Positions 47,195-55,058 of a stretch of 58,526 nucleotides of DNA are shown in pieces. The notes under the pieces were generated by a model. That model saw only the letters and a list, made by a program, of their open reading frames with translations, had not been told where the DNA came from and did not search any database. The position numbers and the translations under genes were made by a program. The DNA is from Acetobacteraceae bacterium (GTDB lineage Bacteria; Pseudomonadota; Alphaproteobacteria; Acetobacterales; Acetobacteraceae), in NCBI GenBank assembly GCA_031291725.1, contig JARLIM010000002.1, positions 1-58,526 on the forward strand. The letters are read 5' to 3'. Position 1 is the first letter of the stretch. Each line of letters starts with the position of its first letter.

Positions 47195-47210
47195 AGCAAG
47201 AACGTTGCCA
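47195..47210 (-). promoter_or_regulatory. Sigma-54 (RpoN) promoter of the urease operon
   Basis: Read on the minus strand, TGGCAAC-GTTC-TTGCT matches TGGCACG-N4-TTGCT with GG-N10-GC spacing. Only the last two bases of the -24 block differ. Transcription should begin near 47184, about 48 bases before ureA. This suggests nitrogen control like that proposed for amtB. It overlaps the 5' flank of the mazF-like gene's end. Confidence 0.6.
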
Positions 47211-47247
47211 CGTTTGTGAGGCGTTCGCTTGCCGACGCAACGCAGAG

Positions 47248-47580
47248 CTACCCGACTATCGCCGCCAATCGCGCAGCCGCATCGTCCACAATGAAGTCCG
47301 GCGCTTTCTCCACAAATCGTCCGCCCCTTGCGGCGAGATCGACGGCGCGGGGTTGGTCGCAGCGGATTACCCCGGCGGTCTGGGTTCCCGAACCGGCGAG
47401 CGGGACAGTGAAACCTGCCCGGCGGGCGAAATCGCCGCCCTGGGTGATCGGCAGGACAATCGGCGTTTTGGTGAGGCGATTGAACCTGCTGGCGGAAATG
47501 ATCAGCACCGGCCGGTGGCCTTGTTGTTCGTGGCCGAAACTCGGTTCGAGCGAAACCGAGTAGATGTCGCCGCGCTCCAT
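47248..47580 (-). CDS. MazF/PemK-type mRNA interferase toxin
   Basis: The protein has 110 residues. MERGDIYSVSLEPSFGHEQQ followed by GHRPVLIIS is the MazF/PemK start, and TVPLAGSGTQTAGVIRCDQP holds the conserved catalytic region. The protein would cut mRNA at short motifs when free of its antitoxin. Its start overlaps the antitoxin stop by one base, and its stop lies about 110 bases before ureA, just upstream of the urease promoter. Confidence 0.88.
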   Translation of the reverse strand: MERGDIYSVSLEPSFGHEQQGHRPVLIISASRFNRLTKTPIVLPITQGGDFARRAGFTVPLAGSGTQTAGVIRCDQPRAVDLAARGGRFVEKAPDFIVDDAAARLAAIVG

Positions 47581-47837
47581 CAGATCAGCTCGCTGCCCAC
47601 CGCCTTGTTGTCGATCCACTCCCTTGCCTCAGCATCGTCGGGCGCATTGGGGTCGCATTGGGCGAGAAGTTCGTCGAGCGTGTAACGGGGGCGGGTTTCC
47701 GGCACTATGATGAGACGGCCGTTCTCCACCTCAAGCCCGACCTTTGCACCGGCTTGGAGGTGCAAGGCATCGAGCAATGCTGGCGGAACCGTCAGCATCA
47801 CCGATCCGCCGACCTTGCGCAGGCTGGTTGCGAGCAT
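47580..47837 (-). CDS. MazE/AbrB-type antitoxin
   Basis: The protein has 85 residues. The N-terminal SpoVT/AbrB swapped-hairpin domain (TSLRKVGGSVMLTVPPALLD, then LHLQAGAKVGLEVENGRLII) binds DNA. The C-terminal tail (RYTLDELLAQCDPNAPDDAE) binds the MazF toxin. I start at 47837 because GGAG is 6 bases upstream; ATGs at 47843 and upstream are possible. A direct repeat TTATAT-TC-TTATAT and a TATAAT-like -10 box (about 47852-47866) lie just ahead, probably the autoregulated promoter. Confidence 0.88.
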   Translation of the reverse strand: MLATSLRKVGGSVMLTVPPALLDALHLQAGAKVGLEVENGRLIIVPETRPRYTLDELLAQCDPNAPDDAEAREWIDNKAVGSELI

Positions 47838-47911
47838 TGTCATCTCCATCAATTATATAAGAATATAACTTCTGGGCGAGCTTCCGCAATGCGCAACATC
47901 ACGTAGGGAGG

Positions 47912-49111
47912 TCAGCGCGGCGCCCCCTGTGCCACCCAATCGCGCAAGGTCTGGCGTTCGTCGTCGGTGATCTGGGTCGCATTGCCCAGCGGCATCGCGC
48001 GGGTTTTGACCGCTTGCAGATAGATCTTCGGCGCCAGCGCCTGGATTTGGCGCGCATTTTCGAACACCACGCCCTGCGGTGCCGAGGGTGCGACATGGCA
48101 GACGCGGCAGCGTTCGTTGATGATGCGCTCCACCTCGGCGAATTCCACCTTCGGTGCTGCCGGGTCATAGGCGGGCAGCACGTCTTTCAGCCCGAGCACC
48201 GCAAGCGTCAGCCCCACCAGGATGAAGGCAGCCGAGGCCGGCCACAGCTTCCAATCCGGCGTGCCGCCCGCATTGTGCACATTGAACCAGTGCCGCACCA
48301 GAAAGCCCGCCACGAACACGCAGGAGATCACAATCCACGCCCAGCGGGTTTGATAGGTGATCGCGTAATGCCCGCTGAGCATGATGAACACCACGGGCAG
48401 CGTGAGGTAGTTGTTGTGCGTCGAGCGCTGCTTGGCTTCCTTGCCCCAGGCCGCATCCGGCACCTCGCCCTTCATCAGCGCGGCCACGGTTTTGCGTTGG
48501 TTGGGCATGATGATGAAGAACACGTTGCCCACCATGACGCTGCCCACCAGCGCCCCGATCAGGATGAAGGCGCCGCGACCGCTGAAGACATGCGTGTAGC
48601 CGTAGATGATCGCCACCAGCAGCACGAAACCGGCCAGCGCCAGCCTGCCCTGATCCTTGCCGATCGGCGAACGGCACAGCCCGGTATAGACCAGCCAGCC
48701 CAATGCCAGCGAACCCGCGCCCATGGCAACGGCCAGCACCGGCGAGATGTCGGCCACCTCCGGGTCGATCAGATAGGTGGAGGCATGGGTGAAATAGGTC
48801 AGGCAGAGCAGCAGGAAGCCGAAGATCCAGGTGGAATAGGCTTCCCATTTGAACCAGGTGAGTTCCTTGGGCATGAACTCCGGCACGACGGTGAATTTCT
48901 GCATGTGGTAGAAGCCGCCGCCATGCACCTGCCACGCCTCGCCCTTCACGCGCGGGTCCAGGCGCGGATTGGGTTTCAATTCGGCGTCGAGCGCCATGAA
49001 ATAGAACGATGAGCCGATCCAACAGATGCCGGCGATCACGTGCACCCAGCGCGCCAGCATTCCCGCCCATTCCAGGGCCATGTCGGTGTCGAACAAGGCG
49101 AGCATGCTCAT
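47912..49111 (-). CDS. puuD: Membrane urate hydroxylase PuuD with C-terminal cytochrome c domain
   Basis: The protein has 399 residues. The N-terminal DUF989 part has 8-9 helices (GMLARWVHVIAGICWIGSSF; WEAYSTWIFGFLLLCLTYFT; conserved His in VHGGGFYHMQKFTVVPEFMP). The C-terminal c-type cytochrome domain begins near 335 with CRVCH and has the axial Met in AMPLGN. PuuD oxidises urate to 5-hydroxyisourate and passes electrons to the respiratory chain, unlike soluble uricases. I start at 49111, which has GGGAG 6 bases upstream. The next steps (5-HIU hydrolase, OHCU decarboxylase, allantoinase) are not here; urease downstream on the same strand would use the final urea. Confidence 0.92.
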   Translation of the reverse strand: MSMLALFDTDMALEWAGMLARWVHVIAGICWIGSSFYFMALDAELKPNPRLDPRVKGEAWQVHGGGFYHMQKFTVVPEFMPKELTWFKWEAYSTWIFGFLLLCLTYFTHASTYLIDPEVADISPVLAVAMGAGSLALGWLVYTGLCRSPIGKDQGRLALAGFVLLVAIIYGYTHVFSGRGAFILIGALVGSVMVGNVFFIIMPNQRKTVAALMKGEVPDAAWGKEAKQRSTHNNYLTLPVVFIMLSGHYAITYQTRWAWIVISCVFVAGFLVRHWFNVHNAGGTPDWKLWPASAAFILVGLTLAVLGLKDVLPAYDPAAPKVEFAEVERIINERCRVCHVAPSAPQGVVFENARQIQALAPKIYLQAVKTRAMPLGNATQITDDERQTLRDWVAQGAPR

Positions 49112-49218
49112 CGAAAACTCCCACTCCATTGCGTCAGCATCACCACATCATCCCGCATCGCGCACTCGACCCGGCGTTGCATGCGGTCTTTAGTATCGTC
49201 TAGCCCAAGGAGGCATGC

Positions 49219-50199
49219 ATGAACGAGTCCAGCCACGCAAATGCCGCCTTGATCGCCATCGATTGGGGCACATCGAGCCTGCGCGGCTTCCTGATGGACG
49301 GGGCAGGGCGGGTGCTGGAGGAGCGGGCCAGCCCGCACGGCATCCAAAATCTGCCGATGCCCGGAATCGCGGGGTTCGAAGCAGCCTTTGCTGCTGTGTG
49401 CGGCGATTGGCTGGGCAACCGCCCGGCGCTCCCGGTGGTCGCCTGCGGCATGGTCGGCAGTGCGCAAGGGTGGAAGGAAGCACCTTATGCGGCCTGTCCG
49501 GCGGATGCCTCGGCGTTGGCGGCGCAGGCGGTGAAGGTTCCGACCGGGTTGGGTGGTTCCATGCTGATCGCCCCCGGTGTGAAACAGGATGCACCGGGCG
49601 TGATGCCGGATGTGATGCGGGGGGAGGAAATCCAGATTGCCGGGGCCTTGGCGCTGCATCCCGAACTGGCCGATCGCGCCCGCATCGTGCTGCCGGGAAC
49701 GCACTCGAAATGGGCAGTGATTGCCGAAAGCCGCATCACCGGCTTCGCCACCCACATGACGGGTGAGGTTTTCGCGCTTCTCAGCCGTCACTCGATTCTC
49801 TCCCGTCTGATGCCGGAGCATGCCGCCCCCAATGCGGCGGCGTGCCAGGCCGCTTTCGCGCAGGGGGTGGCGGCGGCGCAGGACAGCGGCGGCGGAGATT
49901 TGCTGCATGCGATGTTCGCCACCCGCACCCTCGGCCTGCTCGGCCATCTGCCGCATGAGGTGCTGCGCGATTATCTCTCCGGCTTGCTGATCGGCCACGA
50001 ACTTGTCGCCGGGCTGCGCGGCGCGGCGGGGGCGGGGCTGGTGTTGATCGGCGATCCTGGCCTATGTGCCCGCTACGCCGAGGCGTTGGCGCTGCTCGAT
50101 GTCTCGCCCGCCGCCGTTCTGCCCAACACCGCGCCGGAGGGGCTGTTCCGCTTTGCCCGTGCGGCCGGTGTGATCCGCCTTGAAGGAGACACCCGATGA
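49219..50199 (+). CDS. dgoK: 2-dehydro-3-deoxygalactonokinase DgoK
   Basis: The protein has 326 residues of the ASKHA kinase type. ALIAIDWGTSSLRGFLMDGA is the N-terminal phosphate loop, PVVACGMVGSAQGWKEAPYA the family motif, and GTHSKWA the second phosphate contact. It phosphorylates 2-keto-3-deoxy-galactonate at C6. AAGGAGG lies ahead of the ATG. It overlaps dgoA by 4 bases. Galactonate dehydratase (DgoD) is not in the window. Confidence 0.93.
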   Translation: MNESSHANAALIAIDWGTSSLRGFLMDGAGRVLEERASPHGIQNLPMPGIAGFEAAFAAVCGDWLGNRPALPVVACGMVGSAQGWKEAPYAACPADASALAAQAVKVPTGLGGSMLIAPGVKQDAPGVMPDVMRGEEIQIAGALALHPELADRARIVLPGTHSKWAVIAESRITGFATHMTGEVFALLSRHSILSRLMPEHAAPNAAACQAAFAQGVAAAQDSGGGDLLHAMFATRTLGLLGHLPHEVLRDYLSGLLIGHELVAGLRGAAGAGLVLIGDPGLCARYAEALALLDVSPAAVLPNTAPEGLFRFARAAGVIRLEGDTR

Positions 50200-50831
50200 T
50201 CCGCACCCGCCTTGATGCCGCCATCGCCCAATTGCCGCTGGTTGCCATTCTGCGCGGCGTGCGGCCGGAGGAAGCGGTGGGGGTTGCACGTGCGTGTTAT
50301 GAAGCTGGCTTCCGGCTGATCGAAGTGCCGTTGAACTCGCCCGATCCGTTCACCTCGATTGCCGCCATCCGCGCCGATCTGCCGCATGCGGCCCTTGTGG
50401 GGGCGGGCACGGTGCTGGATGTGCCGGATGTGCTGCGTCTGGCCGAAATTCATGCCGATCTGGTGGTGATGCCGCATGCCGATCTTGAGATCATCCGCAC
50501 CGCCAAGTCGGAAGGCCTGATCTGCCTGCCCGGCATCGCCACCCCCACCGAGGCGTTCGCCGCGCTGAAGGCCGGGGCGGATGGGTTGAAGCTGTTTCCG
50601 TGCGAGTTGATCACCCCCGCCGTGGTGAAAGCGATGCGCGCGGTCTTGCCGAAATCGGCGCGGTTGTTCGGCGTCGGCGGCATCGGCACCGGCAATATGG
50701 CACCCTATGTCGCCGCCGGGCTCGACGGCTTCGGCCTCGGCTCCGCGCTCTACGCGCCAGGGCGCAATGCGGCGGAGACGGGCGTGAAGGCAGCGGAATT
50801 CGTTCGGGCGTGGGCGTCGATCAGCGGCTGA
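50196..50831 (+). CDS. dgoA: 2-dehydro-3-deoxy-6-phosphogalactonate aldolase DgoA
   Basis: This TIM-barrel class I aldolase has 211 residues. LPLVAILRGVRPEEAVGVAR, EVPLNSPDPF with the conserved Glu, and GADGLKLFPCELITPAVVKA with the Schiff-base Lys are the KDPGal/KDPG family signatures. It splits the sugar phosphate to pyruvate and glyceraldehyde 3-phosphate. With DgoK it forms the lower half of the De Ley-Doudoroff galactonate pathway. The genes converge on the rhodanese gene. Confidence 0.93.
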   Translation: MIRTRLDAAIAQLPLVAILRGVRPEEAVGVARACYEAGFRLIEVPLNSPDPFTSIAAIRADLPHAALVGAGTVLDVPDVLRLAEIHADLVVMPHADLEIIRTAKSEGLICLPGIATPTEAFAALKAGADGLKLFPCELITPAVVKAMRAVLPKSARLFGVGGIGTGNMAPYVAAGLDGFGLGSALYAPGRNAAETGVKAAEFVRAWASISG

Positions 50832-51146
50832 TCACCGCATCACGGGCAAGCCCGCCGCCACCCATCCCATGATGCCCTCGGCGAGGTGCTGCTCCACCGG
50901 CACGCCGAATTGCTGGCACATCGCCACCGCATTGGCCGAGCGGCCGCCGCGTGCGCAATAGATCACAACCGGCTTGCCGTCCTCCAGCGGTACGGCGCTG
51001 GGGTCGAAGCTGGACAGCGGCATCAGAATTGCGCCGTCGATATGACCGGCATTGAATTCATGCGTCTCGCGCACATCGATGAGAATGATGCTGTCGGATT
51101 TCAGTTGTTCGGCCAGTTGGGCAGCGGTGAGGTTGATCAGGGTCAT
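50832..51146 (-). CDS. Rhodanese-like domain protein
   Basis: The protein has 104 residues, a single rhodanese domain. DVRETHEFNAGHIDGAILMP is the family motif and VIYCARGGRSANAVAMC holds the catalytic Cys in the loop CARGGRS. Such proteins carry a persulfide for sulfur transfer in the cytoplasm; the partner is not evident. It converges on dgoA, with adjacent stops, and lies 70 bases after LysR on the same strand. Confidence 0.9.
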   Translation of the reverse strand: MTLINLTAAQLAEQLKSDSIILIDVRETHEFNAGHIDGAILMPLSSFDPSAVPLEDGKPVVIYCARGGRSANAVAMCQQFGVPVEQHLAEGIMGWVAAGLPVMR

Positions 51147-51216
51147 CGGTCGGGGGCTCGCACTGGTTGCGCTGCGGAGTGGTCATCAATCGGATGCAGG
51201 CGTCAAGAGAAGGTGA

Positions 51217-52119
51217 TCACCCCTCCAGGGCCAGTACCACCTCTCGCAAATGCTCCGCCAGCACGCTTTGCGCTGCATCGAGCGTGCCGCGTGCGCGTTG
51301 GATCAGACGCAGTTCCTGGCGCGCCACCTGGCTGTCCGGCAGTGGCAGGAACACCAATTGACCGCGCTGGCGCTCGGTCTGCACATCGATCTCATTGAGA
51401 AAGGTGACGGCGTTGCCGGTGAGCACAGCGGCTTTGAGCAATTCGATGGCGTTGGTCTCGATCACCCGATCCACCGCCACCGCACTGCGCTCCAAGGCTT
51501 CGGCCATCAGCGCGCCGAGGGTGACGCTGCGGTCGGGGATGATCATCGGATAGGCGGCACAATCGCCCAACGAGACGCCGCGCCGCGCCGCCAACGGATG
51601 ATCCGGTGCCACCACCGCCCCCAGCCGCAACCCCGCCCGCGCGAGGGGGCGCAGCTTCGGGTCGGGCGGCAGTTGATAGCCCAGACCAAGATCGGCATCG
51701 CCCGCCAGCACGGCGGCGAGGATGGCATCGCGCGGCAGAACCTGAATGGTCAGCTTCACCGCCGGGTGCCGCTCGCGCATCCATGTCACCACGGCGGGCA
51801 GCAGCGAGGTGGCGATGCCGCCCATCGTGGCCAGTCGCACCAAGCCGGTGCGGCGGCCCTTCATGTTGGCCAGTTGGGTGAGCACCACGTCATAGGAGCG
51901 CAAAGTCTGCCGCACATGGGCGATCAGCAATTCGCCCGCCACCGTCAGCCGCATCTGCCGGGGTAGACGTTCGAAGAGCGGCGTGCCCAGTTCGGCCTCC
52001 AAGGCGATGATCTGCCGATTGATCGACGACGCCGCCACGTGCAGCCGCTCGGCCGCCCGCCGGATGGTGCCCGCGCGGGCGACTTCATCGAGATAGGAGA
52101 GCATGCGGGCGTGCAGCAT
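51217..52119 (-). CDS. LysR-family transcriptional regulator
   Basis: The protein has 300 residues. The N-terminal winged helix (LSYLDEVARAGTIRRAAERL, HVAASSINRQIIALEAELGT, PLFERLP) is followed by the periplasmic-binding-like effector domain, here starting at RTGLVRLATMGGIATSLLPA. The Ser-Ile-Asn-Arg-Gln recognition helix is standard. It is divergent from the ABC/Rieske/CodA/2OG operon with a 177-base gap, and so is its probable activator, with the imported substrate or an intermediate as coinducer. Confidence 0.92.
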   Translation of the reverse strand: MLHARMLSYLDEVARAGTIRRAAERLHVAASSINRQIIALEAELGTPLFERLPRQMRLTVAGELLIAHVRQTLRSYDVVLTQLANMKGRRTGLVRLATMGGIATSLLPAVVTWMRERHPAVKLTIQVLPRDAILAAVLAGDADLGLGYQLPPDPKLRPLARAGLRLGAVVAPDHPLAARRGVSLGDCAAYPMIIPDRSVTLGALMAEALERSAVAVDRVIETNAIELLKAAVLTGNAVTFLNEIDVQTERQRGQLVFLPLPDSQVARQELRLIQRARGTLDAAQSVLAEHLREVVLALEG

Positions 52120-52296
52120 GTGCGTTGCCTTTCACGCAACAGATAATGCGCAATTTGATGCTTCCTGGTGCGCTTTGTCAGCCCCTAACGTGATCGGGCG
52201 CGGGGTGAAGAAGTGGGGAAATGCCCGCCCACACCGCGCAGCCAGACGCATACACGGTTCCCATCGGCTTATGACGCAATGGAGATCGGTGCGCCC
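52120..52296. promoter_or_regulatory. Divergent control region of lysR and the ABC-Rieske operon
   Basis: This region has about 177 bases. Near 52140-52165 the stretch ATAATGCGCAATTTGAT has the loose form of a LysR site (AT-rich arms with T-N11-A). GGAG lies 12 bases before the first ATG of the operon. I looked for TPP or guanidine riboswitch motifs because of the THI5-like binding protein and saw none. Confidence 0.4.
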
Positions 52297-53286
52297 ATGT
52301 TGAAGAATGCTGTCTCTCGCCGCTCGGCACTCGCAAGCCTTGCCGGTGCCTCTGCCCTCGCTGCCCTGCCGCGTGCTGCCCAGGCGGCCACCACGAAGAT
52401 CACCTTCCTGACCTCCTGGTTCGCGGAGGCGGAACATGGCGGATTTTATCAGGCCAAAGCCACCGGGCTTTACGAAAAGGCCGGGCTTGATGTGACCATC
52501 AAAATGGGTGGGCCGCAGATCAACGGCATGCAATTGCTCACCGGTGGCGCTGCCGACATCATCATCGGCTATGACATTCAGGTGCTGAAGGGGCTGGAGA
52601 ACGGCCTGCCGGTGACCTCGATTGCAGCGGCGTTTCAGTTCGACCTGCAAGGCGTGATGACGCATGCCGATGTGCCGTCGCTGGCCGCGCTGAAGGGCCA
52701 CAAGGTGCTGATCGCCGCGTCCTCGCATCAGACATTCTGGCCCTGGTTGAAGCAGAAATACGGCTTCACCGACGACATGGCCGGTGTGGACACGTTCAAC
52801 CTGCAACCCTTCCTGCTCGATAAGACCCTGTCGATGCAGGGCTATCCGTCATCGGAGCCGTTCGAGGCAATGCAGGCGAAGGAGCCTGTGAATTTCTATC
52901 TGTTCGGCGATTACGGCTACCCGCCCTACAGCAACACGCTGGTCTCCACGCCGAAATGGCTGGCCGCCAACCCGGATGCGGCACGCGCCTTCATCAAGGC
53001 CACGATGGAAGGTTGGGTGAGCTATTTCAAAGACCCAACACCGGCCAACAAGCTGATCAAGATCGACAATCCGAAGATGCCGGATGAACAGCTGGCCTTC
53101 GCGCTGGACTGGATGAAGAAGAACCACGTGCTCGATAAAGGCGGCGTGGCGGTGGGCACCATGACGGCAGACCGTTGGAAAGCCACCTACGACTTCCTGG
53201 TGCAGGCCAAGCTGCTCAAGCCGGAGGTGGATTGGAAGAAGGCGTTCACCACGAAATATGTCGATGGCCTGAACATCAAGGCCTGA
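52297..53286 (+). CDS. ABC transporter solute-binding protein, NMT1/THI5-like
   Basis: The protein has 329 residues. The signal peptide (SRRSALASLAGASALAALPR, ending AAQA; possibly Tat) is followed by KITFLTSWFAEAEHGGFYQA and KATGLYEKAGLDVTIKMGGP, the NMT1/THI5-like start shared by binding proteins for thiamine pyrimidines, aromatic sulfonates, nitrate and others. The region GAADIIIGYDIQVLKGLENG is the family second motif. It delivers the ligand to the permease two genes downstream. It is followed by a REP-like palindrome and the ATPase gene. Ligand class inferred as a small heterocycle from the neighbours. Confidence 0.85.
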   Translation: MLKNAVSRRSALASLAGASALAALPRAAQAATTKITFLTSWFAEAEHGGFYQAKATGLYEKAGLDVTIKMGGPQINGMQLLTGGAADIIIGYDIQVLKGLENGLPVTSIAAAFQFDLQGVMTHADVPSLAALKGHKVLIAASSHQTFWPWLKQKYGFTDDMAGVDTFNLQPFLLDKTLSMQGYPSSEPFEAMQAKEPVNFYLFGDYGYPPYSNTLVSTPKWLAANPDAARAFIKATMEGWVSYFKDPTPANKLIKIDNPKMPDEQLAFALDWMKKNHVLDKGGVAVGTMTADRWKATYDFLVQAKLLKPEVDWKKAFTTKYVDGLNIKA

Positions 53287-53297
53287 TGCTTTTACGT

Positions 53298-53396
53298 GTC
53301 ATTGCGAGGCGCACAGCAACGAAGCAATCCATCGGGCCTAAAGCCGAGCCGATGTCTCGATGGATTGCCACGTCCCCTTCGGTTCCTCGCAATGAC
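53298..53396. repeat. REP-like palindromic repeat, copy A (intact)
   Basis: Nested inverted repeat: outer arms GTCATTGCGAG (53298-53308) and CTCGCAATGAC (53386-53396), inner arms GCAATCCATCG (53324-53334) and CGATGGATTGC (53358-53368). It sits between the binding protein and ATPase genes of one operon, so it is probably transcribed and may act as an mRNA stabiliser or attenuator that raises binding-protein levels. Confidence 0.8.
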
Positions 53397-53414
53397 GGGT
53401 GGGGCTGAAAACCA

Positions 53415-54239
53415 ATGAGCACGCCCATGTTCGACCAAGCCTTCACCGAAGCCGCCATCGCCACCCCGGTGGTGGAATTGCTGAGTGCCGATAAGGTGTT
53501 CGCCAACGGCACGCGCGGACTGGCCCCGGTGGATCTTGCCATTCAACCCGGCGAGTTCGTCTGCCTGATCGGCCCTTCCGGCTGCGGCAAATCCACACTG
53601 CTCAAGCTGATCGCCAATCTGATCGAGCCATCCGATGGCCGTGTGCAATGGTGGCGTGGGGATTTCTCCAAGGTGGGCATGGACGGCCGCAAGCTCGCCT
53701 TTGTCTTCCAGGACCCCACCCTGATGCCCTGGGCGAAGGTGGACACCAATGTGCGCCTGCCGCTCGACCTTGCCGGTGTGCCGAAAGCCGAGGCGCAGGC
53801 GCGGGCGGCGGCGGCGCTGGAAAATGTGGGACTGGCGGCGGCCGCGCGTCGCTATCCACGCCAGCTTTCCGGCGGCATGCGCATGCGCGTCTCCATCGCC
53901 CGCGCCCTCGTCACCGAGCCTGATCTGCTGCTGATGGACGAGCCCTTCGGCGCGCTGGACGAATTCACCCGCAACAAGCTCGACGAGGACCTTGTGCGGC
54001 TGTGCCATGAGCGCGGCTTGACCAATGTGTTCGTCACCCACTCCATCTATGAGGCAGTGTTTCTCTCCACCCGCATCATCGTCATGGCCGCCAATCCGGG
54101 CCGGGTGTTTGCCGAGTTCGTGGTGGATGAGCCGATGCCGCGTGATGAGAATTTCCGCCGCTCCGACCGCTTCGCCGCCCTGTGCCGGGAGATGAGCGCG
54201 CTGCTGTCGGATGCCTCGCTGGCGAGTGTTGTGTCATGA
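53415..54239 (+). CDS. ABC transporter ATPase, nitrate/sulfonate/taurine type
   Basis: The protein has 274 residues. Walker A LIGPSGCGKSTLL lies near 54-66, the Q-loop is FVFQDPTLMPWAKV, the signature LSGGMRMRVSIARAL, the Walker B DLLLMDEPFGALD and the switch His FVTHSIYEA. These are typical of the SsuB/TauB/ThiZ group. It powers the import system. It overlaps the permease gene by 4 bases. Confidence 0.93.
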   Translation: MSTPMFDQAFTEAAIATPVVELLSADKVFANGTRGLAPVDLAIQPGEFVCLIGPSGCGKSTLLKLIANLIEPSDGRVQWWRGDFSKVGMDGRKLAFVFQDPTLMPWAKVDTNVRLPLDLAGVPKAEAQARAAAALENVGLAAAARRYPRQLSGGMRMRVSIARALVTEPDLLLMDEPFGALDEFTRNKLDEDLVRLCHERGLTNVFVTHSIYEAVFLSTRIIVMAANPGRVFAEFVVDEPMPRDENFRRSDRFAALCREMSALLSDASLASVVS

Positions 54240-55039
54240 AGCGCCCCTTGATCGAACGCCCCTGGTTCAGCCGGGTGATGGCCCCCATCGGGGTCGGCAT
54301 GTTGCTGCTGTTTTTCTGGCAGCATCTGTGCACCGTCTACGCGATCCCGAAATACCTCTTTCCGCGCCCGACCGACGTTGCCTTCGCCTTCGCCGAGAAT
54401 TGGCGTCCGCTGCTCGGCTCGCTGGTCAGCACGCTGTATGTGACGATGATGGCCTTCGGCTTGGCCGTGCTGCTCGGCACCTTCACCGCCTTCCTTTTCG
54501 TGCAAAGCCGCCTCGTGGAACTCAGCCTGCTGCCCTATGCGGTGCTGTTGCAGGTGACGCCGATTGCAGCCGTGGCCCCGCTGATCATCATTTTGGTGAA
54601 AGACACCACCACCGCGCTGACCTTGTGCGCGACGGTGATTGCGATCTTTCCGATCATCTCCAACACCACCATCGGCCTGCGCACCGTCGATCCCGGCCTT
54701 GCCGCCTATTTTCGGATGAACAAGGCGGGGCGGTGGGAGACGCTGTGGCGGCTGCGCATTCCCTCTGCCTTGCCGTTTTTTCTCGCCGGTTTGCGGATTT
54801 CCTCCGGCCTTGCCCTGGTGGGGGCCGTGGTGGCGGAGTTCATCGCAGGCACTGGCGGCACCAGTGCGGGGCTGGCCTATCAGATCATGCAGGCGAGTTT
54901 TCAGCTCGATATCCCGCAGATGTTTGCCGCCCTGTTCCTGATCACCATCACCGGCGTCGTTCTCTTCGCCCTCATGGTCTGGCTGCAGCAGGCGCTGCTC
55001 GGCCAGTGGCATGAGAGCGCGATGGAAGCCGAACGCTGA
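54236..55039 (+). CDS. ABC transporter permease, nitrate/sulfonate/taurine type
   Basis: The protein has 267 residues and about 6 helices. The PRPTDVAFAFAENWRPLLGS start, LVSTLYVTMMAFGLAVLLGT, and the EAA loop (MNKAGRWETLWRLRIPSALP followed by FFLAGLRIS) are characteristic of the SsuC/TauC/ThiX family. The start at 54236 (MKRPLIERPWFSR) overlaps the ATPase stop. It forms the channel as a homodimer. The Rieske gene begins 19 bases downstream. Confidence 0.93.
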   Translation: MKRPLIERPWFSRVMAPIGVGMLLLFFWQHLCTVYAIPKYLFPRPTDVAFAFAENWRPLLGSLVSTLYVTMMAFGLAVLLGTFTAFLFVQSRLVELSLLPYAVLLQVTPIAAVAPLIIILVKDTTTALTLCATVIAIFPIISNTTIGLRTVDPGLAAYFRMNKAGRWETLWRLRIPSALPFFLAGLRISSGLALVGAVVAEFIAGTGGTSAGLAYQIMQASFQLDIPQMFAALFLITITGVVLFALMVWLQQALLGQWHESAMEAER

Positions 55040-55058
55040 ACGCAACGGAGATTTTCAG

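Noticed and set aside
52120..52296. Possible TPP riboswitch ahead of the THI5-like binding protein
   Set aside because: The conserved CTGAGA and later TPP-aptamer blocks are not present. The region looks like a LysR-type divergent promoter instead.
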